Shown here piece after piece: positions 18,318 to 27,600 of a stretch of 39,846 nt of DNA. A program made the position numbers and the translations under genes. The DNA is from Bacteroidota bacterium (GTDB lineage: Bacteria > Bacteroidota > Bacteroidia > Chitinophagales > Saprospiraceae), in contig JAHEAQ010000013.1 in NCBI GenBank assembly GCA_024642705.1, positions 1 to 39,846 of the forward strand, in the 5' to 3' direction. The stretch's first letter is position 1. Every line of letters begins with the position of its first letter. The notes under the pieces are model-generated. The model had not been told where the DNA came from and did not search any database. It saw only the letters and a program-made list of their open reading frames with translations.

Positions 18318-20210
18318 ATGAATGATCCAATTCAATTAAATGACACACATGCTAAAAATATAAGAAAACCTGTTCAAATAAGCGAACACATTATCGAAAT
18401 TGTAAGCGATTCAGGTGAGGGAGCACAAAAGTGTGGACAAAGTTTTGCTGCCATTTCAGCTAAAATGGGAAATGGGGTTTGGACAGTAGAAATAATACCG
18501 GCAGAGATTCAACCACCTGCAAGAGGTCGTGCGGGAGCTTCAGGAATCAGGGTCCGTATAGGGACTAATAAAATTACCAATATGGGCAATGAGGCAGACC
18601 TGATTGTTGCTTTGAATGAACAAGTTCCGTACGGAAGAATTGATCAACATGCTTATAGAGATGGAACAATCTTACTTCTTGAAAATAAATGGGCTGAAGA
18701 TCCTGATCCAGAAATTAGAATAAAATATGCAGATGCCTTAGTAGATTTTAAAAATAGGGGATACCAAGTGATTGAGATTCCAATGGAAGAAGAATGCTTG
18801 AAAATAGTCGGAAATGCTCGGAAAGGGAAGAATATGTGGGTATTAGGAATGCTTTGTAATATTTATACAAGAAGCTTGGAGAAAGCTGAAAGGCAAATCA
18901 GAAATATTTTTAAGAAAAAATCAGATTCTGTTATAAATGCAAATATTGCTTTACTTAATTCAGGTTATCAATGGGCTGAATCAAACCTTAATCTAAGATT
19001 TGAAATTCCTGTTAAAGAATCAGAAGAAGATTATTTAGTGATGAATGGCAATGAAGCCTTAGCTTTAGGTGTAGTTGCTTCAGGAATGGAAGTTTGTTCT
19101 ATGTATCCAATTACACCTGCAACTTCAGCTTCTCATTTATTGGCTGAAGTATTGCGAAAGGCTGGCGGTGTTGTTCATCAAGCAGAAGATGAAATTGCTG
19201 CAATTGGTTTTGCCATTGGAGCTTCCTATGCCGGAAAAACAGCTGTAACAATAACCTCTGGACCAGGAATGGCATTAAAAACAGAATTCCTAGGTTTGGC
19301 AACAATGGCTGAAATTCCACTTGTTGTAATTGATGTCCAACGGGGAGGACCATCAACAGGATTGCCAACAAAGGTAGAACAAGGCGACTTACTAACTGCA
19401 CTTTATGGGCAACCTGGAGCTGTACCAAAGATTGTAATGGCTGCGGCTACGATAGAAGAGTGCTTTCATTTTGTGATTTTGGCAAGGAAATTAGCTGAAA
19501 CTTTTAGAACACCTGTCTATGTACTTTCAGATGCAAATCTTGCTACTGGACAACAACCTTTTCCAAGGCCAAAAATAAAACATGATTGGTTTGCTCCACC
19601 TATTGACCAAAGTCCATGGAAAGAAGACATTAAACCTTTTAATTGGGACGAAAAAACTGGATTGAGCAAAAGATCAATACCAGGACAAATTGGTGGTCAA
19701 TACACAGTCACTGGTTTAGCACATGATCGAAGAGGGAATGTTTCTTATAAACCAGATGAAAACCAAGAAGCATCTGAAATGCGGAGTAGGAAATTTGCAT
19801 CTTTTCAGAAGACTTTGAATCCACCTCCAATTAAAGGGGAAGATCATGGAGATTTACTGATAGTTGGTTGGGGATCAACGCTTGGAGCTATCGATGAAGC
19901 AATTGAAATTGCTCAAAATGAAGGTATTAAAGTGTCGTCTATTCATCTTCGTTTTATGAGTCCGTTTCAACCTGGGCTCAAGGAAATATTCCAAAAATTT
20001 AAGCAAGTAATGACTGTGGAAATTAATTATAGTGATAGAATAGATAATCCACAATTTTCAGAATCCAATAGAAGATATTCTCAATTAGCTTGGGTGTTGA
20101 GGGCAAGAACATTGGTAGATATAGATTGCTTTTCAAATGTGGAAGGACAACCTCTTTCCCCAAAAAGAATTGTAGATGCGATTAAAAATAAATTAGGTTT
20201 GTCAAATTAA
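18318..20210 (+). CDS. korA: 2-oxoacid:ferredoxin oxidoreductase, fused gamma-alpha subunit (KorA type)
   Basis: 630 residues. Residues about 25-200 are the gamma domain (SGEGAQKCGQSFA...GRAGASGIRVRIG). From about 240 the alpha/PYR domain follows, with YPITPATS at 263-270, a conserved acidic pair in AEDEIAAIGFAIGASYAG, and DVQRGGPSTGLPTKVEQGDL. The domain II-like tail (LLIVGWGSTLGAIDEAI, LRFMSPFQPG) is complete. Together with KorB it would oxidatively decarboxylate a 2-oxoacid to acyl-CoA in the cytosol, reducing ferredoxin. The fused gamma-alpha layout and the lack of a separate delta ferredoxin subunit favour a 2-oxoglutarate (or mixed) enzyme as used in the TCA cycle of many Bacteroidota. 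It opens the operon; korB starts 13 bp later. Confidence 0.94.
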   Translation: MNDPIQLNDTHAKNIRKPVQISEHIIEIVSDSGEGAQKCGQSFAAISAKMGNGVWTVEIIPAEIQPPARGRAGASGIRVRIGTNKITNMGNEADLIVALNEQVPYGRIDQHAYRDGTILLLENKWAEDPDPEIRIKYADALVDFKNRGYQVIEIPMEEECLKIVGNARKGKNMWVLGMLCNIYTRSLEKAERQIRNIFKKKSDSVINANIALLNSGYQWAESNLNLRFEIPVKESEEDYLVMNGNEALALGVVASGMEVCSMYPITPATSASHLLAEVLRKAGGVVHQAEDEIAAIGFAIGASYAGKTAVTITSGPGMALKTEFLGLATMAEIPLVVIDVQRGGPSTGLPTKVEQGDLLTALYGQPGAVPKIVMAAATIEECFHFVILARKLAETFRTPVYVLSDANLATGQQPFPRPKIKHDWFAPPIDQSPWKEDIKPFNWDEKTGLSKRSIPGQIGGQYTVTGLAHDRRGNVSYKPDENQEASEMRSRKFASFQKTLNPPPIKGEDHGDLLIVGWGSTLGAIDEAIEIAQNEGIKVSSIHLRFMSPFQPGLKEIFQKFKQVMTVEINYSDRIDNPQFSESNRRYSQLAWVLRARTLVDIDCFSNVEGQPLSPKRIVDAIKNKLGLSN

Positions 20211-20223
20211 AAAAATAAAAAGG

Positions 20224-21177
20224 ATGTACGGATTAAAATCAGATTTAACTTGTGATCTGCCAACTAAACAATATTCTATATCAGATTATTCAAAAGGTGT
20301 TCCACGGTGGTGTCCTGGATGTGGAGATCATGCAGTCCTAAATAATACTCAGAAATTATTAAAAGAAAAACAACTGGATCCAGCAAAAACAGTTTTTGTA
20401 TCAGGAATTGGTTGCTCTTCCAGATTTCCACATTATATGGATACTTATGGATTTCATGGCTTGCATGGCCGTGCTTTTCCTGTCGCATGTGGAGTGAAAT
20501 TCCGAAGACCTGATCTTAATGTATTTGTGATTACTGGAGATGGGGACTGCTGTTCGATAGGAGCAGGAGCATGGATTCACGCTATCAGGTATAATATGGA
20601 CCTTACTGTATTGCTTTTGGATAATGAAATCTATGGTTTAACAAAAAAGCAGACTTCTCCGACTTCTAGGTTAGGAACAATTTCTAATACTACTCCAGAA
20701 GGATCAATAATTCCTCCAATAAATGCAATTGAAACAACATTAGGAGTAGCAAATGCTTCTTTTGTGGCTCAAACCGCAGATTGGAATCCAGTGCATATGT
20801 ATGAAACAATTAAAGCCGGATTTGAGCATAAAGGGTTTTCTTTTATTCACATTATTCAAAGGTGTCCAATTTTTCAACAATCATTGGGAAAGGAAATGGC
20901 AACCAATAAAGATGCCATGGTGTACTTACAGCATGAAAATGGAATACCATTTGGTGAAGATTTTTCTCAATCTGTAAAAAATACGGTGAATCATGATCCC
21001 ACGAACTTAAGTGAAGCAAGAGAATTGGCAATGGATAGAGAAAATATTTATATGGGTTTATTTTATCAAAATAAAATGGCCCCAAGATACGACCTGTATG
21101 GATCCTCCAATCTTGGTTTTACGAATGATCAAAGAGAAAAAGTATTGAATGCGGAATTCGATAAATATGCAATTTGA
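20224..21177 (+). CDS. korB: 2-oxoacid:ferredoxin oxidoreductase beta subunit (KorB type)
   Basis: 317 residues, the TPP- and Fe-S-binding catalytic subunit. Cys30 and Cys33 (WCPGCGDH), Cys64 (GIGCSSR) and Cys214 (QRCPIF) are the four expected ligands of the proximal [4Fe-4S] cluster. The TPP/Mg motif is intact: GDGD at 105-108 and Asn134 in LLDNEIYGLTKKQTSPT. HGLHGRAFPVACGVKFRRPDL is typical of KorB. These intact motifs contrast with their loss in the two PFOR-like proteins downstream, so KorAB is the active enzyme here. The C-terminal ~100 residues fit the subfamily. It follows korA by 13 bp and precedes the 849-aa gene by 47 bp. Substrate is inferred as 2-oxoglutarate; pyruvate or a branched 2-oxoacid is not excluded. 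Confidence 0.95.
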   Translation: MYGLKSDLTCDLPTKQYSISDYSKGVPRWCPGCGDHAVLNNTQKLLKEKQLDPAKTVFVSGIGCSSRFPHYMDTYGFHGLHGRAFPVACGVKFRRPDLNVFVITGDGDCCSIGAGAWIHAIRYNMDLTVLLLDNEIYGLTKKQTSPTSRLGTISNTTPEGSIIPPINAIETTLGVANASFVAQTADWNPVHMYETIKAGFEHKGFSFIHIIQRCPIFQQSLGKEMATNKDAMVYLQHENGIPFGEDFSQSVKNTVNHDPTNLSEARELAMDRENIYMGLFYQNKMAPRYDLYGSSNLGFTNDQREKVLNAEFDKYAI

Positions 21178-21224
21178 AGCCCATTTACAAGAATATTTGT
21201 ACAATCTAATAGCTCTAAAAGCTT

Positions 21225-23774
21225 ATGACAACTAAAGAAAAAAACTCATTTAGTGAATTTTTTAAAGAAGATGCCGAAAATATTCAGAACATCTTACATC
21301 CTGAATTAAATGACACAAATTTTAAAAATGCAGAATTTGAACAAAAGGTTGAAATTTCTAAAATTTCTCCACCCAAAGAGATTTCATTAGAGGAATTTCA
21401 GAAAAAATGGAGACAAATGAGGTCATTTTTTAGAAATGGGAAAAATGATAAAAAATTGGATTTAAAATTAAGCCCACTTCATTTATCAAATCGAAATATG
21501 AAGGAGTTTATTTTAGATGAATATCCTATTTTTCTTAATACTGAAAATTTTACTGAAGAGGTTCCTTATTGTGGCTCACTCAAAGAAATAATTTTAAATA
21601 CTTTAAACAGATGCAATATTGATCAAGTTAAAGAATCCATCATTTTCATTCACATAGAAAGAATTATACAAAATGTGAATAAGCTTCTTTTAGATTCGGC
21701 ACCTTTGTTTTTTCGGCCAACAATTATTTCCGTATTAAATAAACTTCAAACTGATTTACAACTGACTGCAGAGGTACTTAATTCTTATACTCAAGAAATT
21801 AAACTATTTACCGATAAAATGCCTAAAAATGGAGTCATCATTCCATTTGATAAGGTTGCACTATTTAAGATTTTAGAAAATACAATGTCAGCAATTTTAG
21901 TTCCCGCCAGAATAAAATTGGCAAATGAAATAAACAAATTAGAATATAAAATTCAAGACATTTTAAAAGTTGAGGACGAAAAAAAACCATCTTCAAATGA
22001 AGCTAAGAATTTGCACGATTCTTATTCTTTTGTTGATTCCATGTTAAAATTTGATGAGCTTGTTTCATTAATTCCTGAATCTGGATCCCAAGTTATGGGA
22101 AATGATCGCATTGAAAGGATACAAACCGTATTAGAAGATTTGAAAACAAATGCGTTACTTTTTTCGCAATATGGGTTTTTATACGTGAATGATTTATTTT
22201 TTTACAATAAAGATTATAATTGGAATACATTATTTCCAAAAAATCAAATCGAAGTTTTCCAAGATGGAAATGGATGCGATGCAATTATGTTTAGCTTTAA
22301 GAAAGAAATGGGGTTATGGGCTAAGCTATTTAAAGCAATGAGAATTGCAGATTTGGAATTAAACAGTTCTTATGATTCGGAAATTCACGATGATTATTTT
22401 AAAAATTTTAATTGGCAAAATTTCACCTTAGATGAATTAAATAGTTGTCCTAAATTTCTTCTAATTGCAGACAGTGACCAACTTTTTGAAACGGAATTTA
22501 ATAAACTTTCAAAACTCCTTTCAGAGCATTTTCCAATAAAAGTGATAGCTTTAAAAACATTAATTAATTCGAAAAATGGGAATGAAGAATTATTAGGAAT
22601 GAATTTGCATTCGCAACCAAAATTAGCAACCTTAATGTTGTCACAAAACAATATCTATATAAATCAGTCTACGGTATTATCGCCCAATTTTTTAGCAAAA
22701 GGATTTACTGAGGGTTTTTTAGCTTTTTCTCCTGCTATTTATTCTATTTTGAATACAAACGATAGTGATGAGAACCATGCTTTAATGTTAAGTGCAGCAA
22801 TAGAGGGTAGAGATTTTCCTGGATTTGTGTACAACGGGCAATTGGGTTTGCCTTGGGGAAGTAGGTTTAATTTAGAAAATAATCCACAACCAGATAAATC
22901 CTGGCCAATTCATGAAATTGAAATAATAAACCATTTAAACCGGAAAGAAATTTTAAGTGCTCCGTTCTCATTTGCGGATAATGCTTTTTTAAATGATGAT
23001 TACTTTCATTATTTTTTGCCTGTTGATTCATCTTATTGGAACGAAAATCTTATTTCAATAACTGAATTTATGAAAAGGAATCATTTAGAAAATATGGGAA
23101 AATTGCCATTTATTTGGATGAAAGATGAGGGAAATAATATTTACAAATCAATTGTTTGTTGGGAAATGGTTATGGCGACCCAAGAAAGGCTGGATTTTTG
23201 GAGATTTTTGCAAGAGAATAGTGGTATTAATAATTATCACGTCTTAGCAGCGGTCGAAGAAGTCAAAAAAGAGATGAAAGCAGTATTCGATTTTGAAATT
23301 GAGCAACTACAAATTGAGCAGAAGATTGAAATTCAAAAAATTAGAGATGAGGAAGCTGATAAGGTAATTGGAAATTTGACATCTTTTTTATTAGATCTTG
23401 ATTTTACAAATTTGGAAATAAAAAGTGACAACAAAGTAAATGTAGAACCAATAATTATAGATGAAGTACCCGTTGTTAAGGAAATTAGAGAAAAAAAGCC
23501 TAATAAAGTTGAGTCAGGTAAAATTGCTATTGAAGCATATATTGATACTCCATTATGTACAGCTTGCAATGAATGTGTAGGTCTGAATGGAAACTTATTC
23601 AAATATAATTCTGAAAAACTTGCTTATGTTGCAGATGTCAAAGCAGGAACATTCAAAGAATTAGTTGAAGCTGCTGAAGTTTGTCCTGTAGGAATAATAC
23701 ATCCAGGAACACCTATTAATCCTGATGAGGCTGATTTAACTCAATTACTGAAGAGAGCAGAAAAATTCAATTAA
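21225..23774 (+). CDS. PFOR domain VI-like protein with C-terminal single-cluster ferredoxin
   Basis: 849 residues, no membrane segment or signal peptide. Residues 1-300 are mostly helical and unrecognised. About 300-560 align by eye with the 1239-aa protein of this operon: KAMRIADLELNSSYDSEIHD here against KLMRRASLEVKDKYDPLKHD there. They also align with PFOR domain VI, where LATLMLSQNNIYINQSTV sits at the place of the conserved 'LG.IA..YGNVYVAQ' strand and helix, and AAIEGRDFPGFVYN at the 'A.E.GYWPLYRYNP' segment. The GDGWAYDIG TPP motif is replaced by ADSDQLFET and no cluster cysteines remain, so catalysis is unlikely. A charged helix (675-730) and linker lead to a ferredoxin domain with Cys778, Cys781, Cys784 and Cys820 (CTACNEC...VCPVG). 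rnfB starts 1 bp after its stop. I infer an electron-transfer or scaffold role between KorAB and Rnf. Confidence 0.75.
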   Translation: MTTKEKNSFSEFFKEDAENIQNILHPELNDTNFKNAEFEQKVEISKISPPKEISLEEFQKKWRQMRSFFRNGKNDKKLDLKLSPLHLSNRNMKEFILDEYPIFLNTENFTEEVPYCGSLKEIILNTLNRCNIDQVKESIIFIHIERIIQNVNKLLLDSAPLFFRPTIISVLNKLQTDLQLTAEVLNSYTQEIKLFTDKMPKNGVIIPFDKVALFKILENTMSAILVPARIKLANEINKLEYKIQDILKVEDEKKPSSNEAKNLHDSYSFVDSMLKFDELVSLIPESGSQVMGNDRIERIQTVLEDLKTNALLFSQYGFLYVNDLFFYNKDYNWNTLFPKNQIEVFQDGNGCDAIMFSFKKEMGLWAKLFKAMRIADLELNSSYDSEIHDDYFKNFNWQNFTLDELNSCPKFLLIADSDQLFETEFNKLSKLLSEHFPIKVIALKTLINSKNGNEELLGMNLHSQPKLATLMLSQNNIYINQSTVLSPNFLAKGFTEGFLAFSPAIYSILNTNDSDENHALMLSAAIEGRDFPGFVYNGQLGLPWGSRFNLENNPQPDKSWPIHEIEIINHLNRKEILSAPFSFADNAFLNDDYFHYFLPVDSSYWNENLISITEFMKRNHLENMGKLPFIWMKDEGNNIYKSIVCWEMVMATQERLDFWRFLQENSGINNYHVLAAVEEVKKEMKAVFDFEIEQLQIEQKIEIQKIRDEEADKVIGNLTSFLLDLDFTNLEIKSDNKVNVEPIIIDEVPVVKEIREKKPNKVESGKIAIEAYIDTPLCTACNECVGLNGNLFKYNSEKLAYVADVKAGTFKELVEAAEVCPVGIIHPGTPINPDEADLTQLLKRAEKFN

Positions 23775-23775
23775 G

Positions 23776-24666
23776 ATGGTAAATGCTTTATTAATTCCAT
23801 TGTTAATTTTAAGCGGCTTGGGTCTTTTATTTGGGGTTATTTTATCAATTGCTTACAAACAATTTAAAGTATTTGAAGATCCTAGAATAGAAAAAGTAGA
23901 AGAGTTATTGCCAAGTGCCAACTGCGGTGCATGCGGAGAGCCGGGTTGTAGAGCTTTTGCTGAAAAAGTTGTAAATCAAGGGACAAATCCTGCAAAATGT
24001 ACTGTGAGCTCAAGCGAAGGTTTGCAAAAAATTGCAAATTATTTGGGTGTTGATGTTAGTCGAGAAGAGAAAAGAGTTGCTAGATTACTTTGTGCAGGTG
24101 GCACGCTTGAAGCGCCAAATTTAGCGAATTATGTTGGTGGAATTAATAGTTGTAGGGGGGAAGTTGTAGTTGATGGTGGAATAAAAAATTGTTCTTGGGG
24201 TTGTATCGGATTAGGAGATTGTGCAATTGCCTGTGAATTTGGAGCAATCACAATGAATGATAATGCATTGCCAGTCGTCGATACTGAAAAATGTACTGCT
24301 TGTAATGATTGTGTAGAAGTTTGTCCAAAAAATTTATTTGAGTTAATGCCAATTAGTCAAAAACTGATAGTGCAATGTAAATCATTACTGAAAGGAGATT
24401 TGGCAGAATCTAAATGCCGTGTTGCTTGCACTGCTTGTTCTCGCTGCGTAGTAGATTCGGCACCTGGCATAATAGAAATTAAAAACAATTTAGCTGTAAT
24501 AAACTATAAATTAAATGACCTTACCAATCCAATCGCTGTAAAAAGATGTCCGACAAATGCTATAGTATGGTTGGAAAACTTCAATCAATTTGAGACCAAA
24601 CAGAAATCAAAGTTGCCGTTAGGTAGGGTAGAGGAAGTATTTGACACTGATGAGTATTACCAATAA
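23776..24666 (+). CDS. rnfB: Rnf complex ferredoxin-accepting subunit RnfB
   Basis: 296 residues. One N-terminal membrane helix (5-27) anchors a cytosolic Fe-S protein that takes electrons from reduced ferredoxin. The DUF-type cluster CGACGEPGC...C (Cys50, 53, 58, 75) is diagnostic of RnfB. Further clusters are indicated by Cys139/143/149/153, Cys173/176/179/183 (CTACNDCVEVCP) and Cys214/218/221/224 with Cys258 (RCP). This is the long multi-cluster form seen in Bacteroides and acetogens, not the ~190-residue proteobacterial form. It is placed between the two PFOR-like genes (1 bp and 11 bp away), unlike usual rnf operons where it is next to rnfC or rnfA. That placement suggests its product contacts both. 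Confidence 0.95.
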   Translation: MVNALLIPLLILSGLGLLFGVILSIAYKQFKVFEDPRIEKVEELLPSANCGACGEPGCRAFAEKVVNQGTNPAKCTVSSSEGLQKIANYLGVDVSREEKRVARLLCAGGTLEAPNLANYVGGINSCRGEVVVDGGIKNCSWGCIGLGDCAIACEFGAITMNDNALPVVDTEKCTACNDCVEVCPKNLFELMPISQKLIVQCKSLLKGDLAESKCRVACTACSRCVVDSAPGIIEIKNNLAVINYKLNDLTNPIAVKRCPTNAIVWLENFNQFETKQKSKLPLGRVEEVFDTDEYYQ

Positions 24667-24677
24667 ATAATTTTGAT

Positions 24678-27600
24678 ATGCAAGAGATGATTATCAAACT
24701 TGGTTTTAAAATATGTGAAGGATTTCAATCTGCTTCACTGAATATAAATGAAAAATCTACTAATATTTTTCATCGAAATGTAAGTTCTATCGAATCTACT
24801 GATCTTGCTTTTATAAGTGGGATAATTTCATCTGGATTGAGAGGTTCAGCCATTCTGAATGGTCAAAAATTAATTAACAATTATACACATTTTACAAATG
24901 CATCTCAAAAGCATTTACCTCTTGTTGTTAATTCAAATGTTAGATTAAGTAACAAAAACTCAAGAATTGTAAATTACGAACCACTGTTCGCAATCCAGAA
25001 ATCTGGTTGTTTTCAATTGATTGCACATTCAGCCCAAGAAGAAATCTATTGGACTCTAATAGCTCATAGAATAGCAGAACTTTCGTTAATTCCGGGAATT
25101 GTAATTTCAGATTTTGAAGATATTGGAGACGTGGTTAGTATTCCAGATGATGATTTAATTATTAGATATCTTGGAAATCCTGACGATCAAATTATTTGTC
25201 CAACACCATCACAAGAATTAATATTTGGGAAAACTAGGAGAAGAATTCCAAATTGGTTCAGTTTCGATTATCCTGTTATGGTAGGTGTTCAAAAAGATAG
25301 GGCTGCAATTTCTAATGAAAAAGCTGCAAATCATCAATATTTTTACCAACATTTAGAAAACTTAATCAAAAAAGCATGTGATGAATTTGCTCAAATCATT
25401 GGTCCTAAATTAGAACCTATAACCTTGCAAGGCAAAGCTTCAAATTATGCTTTGGTAAGTTTAGGAGGGCACATCAAATCATTGCATTCTGAATTAGAAT
25501 CAATTCAACAAAAAGCTCAATTGATAACCATTAATCAATTGTATCCTTTGCCAAAAATTGAGTTAATCCAATCATTAAAAGGCAAAAAAATGCTGACAGT
25601 TTTTGAAACGATGACAGGAGTAAATTTGGATTCTTCATTGATTTATGAAAGTGTTTTAAAATGCTTTGAAGGTTCAAAATCTAATGTATATGAAGCATTA
25701 TACGGCAATGATTTAGATTCAGAAACGCTTCATCTTGCAATTGAGCATATGATTCAGAATAAGGCACTTAAAAAATATTATTTAGGAATTGGATTTGCTA
25801 ATTCTGAAAGTAATTTTCCTTACAAACAAATTTTAAATCATGAGATTGAAAAAAATTATCCCTCTTTAAAAAACAAAACACTCCAAATTGAGAAAAATCC
25901 AATCCATAGTATCATAGAAAATCATGAAGAACTTCCATTAGAAATAAGGCTTAGCAAAGACAAAGGGCCTAATTATTCCCAACTTTCAAAGTTTTATAAT
26001 AATACTGCTTTTTTTTATGAACATAATAATTTACAAGAAGTTGAAGCCGATCCTTTTGCTACACTTTCTATAGTTCCTAGGATTACCGCTAGTGTTTTCA
26101 ATCAATCTACGAAAAGAAACTTAATCCCTATTTTCAATCCTTCAAATTGCACAGGCTGTGGTGATTGTTTTATTTATTGCCCACATTCAGCTTTGCCACC
26201 AATTGCAATTGGAATAGAACAATTATTAAAAGTTGGAATTAATCTTGCTTCTGCTAAAGGCGAACCTATACTTAAGTTAATCCCGTTGTTGCAAAACTTT
26301 GCAAAAGTAAGTGAACAAATAATAAAGGAGATTGACATTTTGGAACCAGAGGATTTTTTGCCCATTGCTTTTTCGCGTTTGTCTGAGCAAATGAATCTAG
26401 AAGGAGAAAAATTGGAATTAATACAAGCTGAATTTTCCAGAGTATTGAAGGAAATTTCAACGTTCCCAGTTTCTAAAACATCCCATTTTTTTGATTTGCC
26501 TTCCTCCATAGAATCAGGGAAAGGAGAGTTGTTTTCTGTATTTGTAAATCCTTCTTCATGCACTGGATGTTCAATTTGTGCTGAAGTTTGTTCTGAAGAA
26601 GCTATAGTAATGCAAGCTCAAAACAGTGAAAACTTGGAGAAAGTTAAAAATCAATATAAACTTTGGGAGCAAACCCCAGATACTTCAGGCGAAACCATCA
26701 ATAGATTGTACCAAAGCGGGTCTTATTCGCCTTTAGCTGCCATATTATTGAGTCGAAATTATTATATGTCAATGGTAGGCGCTACAAATAACGAATTAAT
26801 TAATCCATATAAATCTTTAATGCACATTATAACTTCCTCTACAGAAGCTGTTGTGCAACCAAAAATTGTAAGAAAAATTAAAAAATTAGATGAACTAATT
26901 AATGACCTTTCAACTAATATTCATAAAAAATTAAGCGATTCCTTACCAGATAAAGATCTTGATGTATTGTCTAAGTCTTTAAAAAATAGTCACAATAGAA
27001 AAATTCAGATTAAGGATCTTTTGTCAAATATTACTGCGGATAGCCATTCTAATTTGATTGATACTGAAGAGCTTTCAAGAAAATCTGATTTAGTAGAAGA
27101 TTTAAAAAAATTAAAATATTTATTAGCAGAAGGTCCTAATGGTTCTGGGAGATCTAGATATGGACTGTTTATTGATGCTTCTAATGCATTAGATTGGATT
27201 AATCAATTTCCAATTAACAATTTTACAAGTCCCAATATTATTTATTGGGATGGATCGGCACCCGAACAATTACAAGGTTTGTTTTACGGTCAGCTGCGAT
27301 TTGTCCTTGATCACATTAAGCTAATGCGCAGAGCCTCATTAGAGGTAAAAGATAAATACGATCCTTTGAAACATGATGATGCAATTGCTAGCTTAGCTTG
27401 GCATGATCTTTCTGATGATGAAAAACAATTGATTCCACCAATTTTATTAATATCAGAAAACAAAAATATAAATGCATTAAAATGGCAGGGTTTATATGAA
27501 ATTTTAGCCCAATCTTACCCTGTAAAGATATTTTTATTAGATGATGCGATACCAATTGAAAAATCTTTTGACACATCTTTTATTCAAAAAAATTCTAATT

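Noticed and set aside
26174-26563. 129-codon minus-strand frame
   Set aside because: Antisense within the PFOR-like gene across its ferredoxin domain; no independent support.
27132-27155. P-loop-like GPNGSGRS in the 1239-aa protein
   Set aside because: Arg replaces the Walker A Lys, no Walker B follows, and the segment lies in the PFOR domain VI-like region, so it is probably a Gly/Ser-rich loop.
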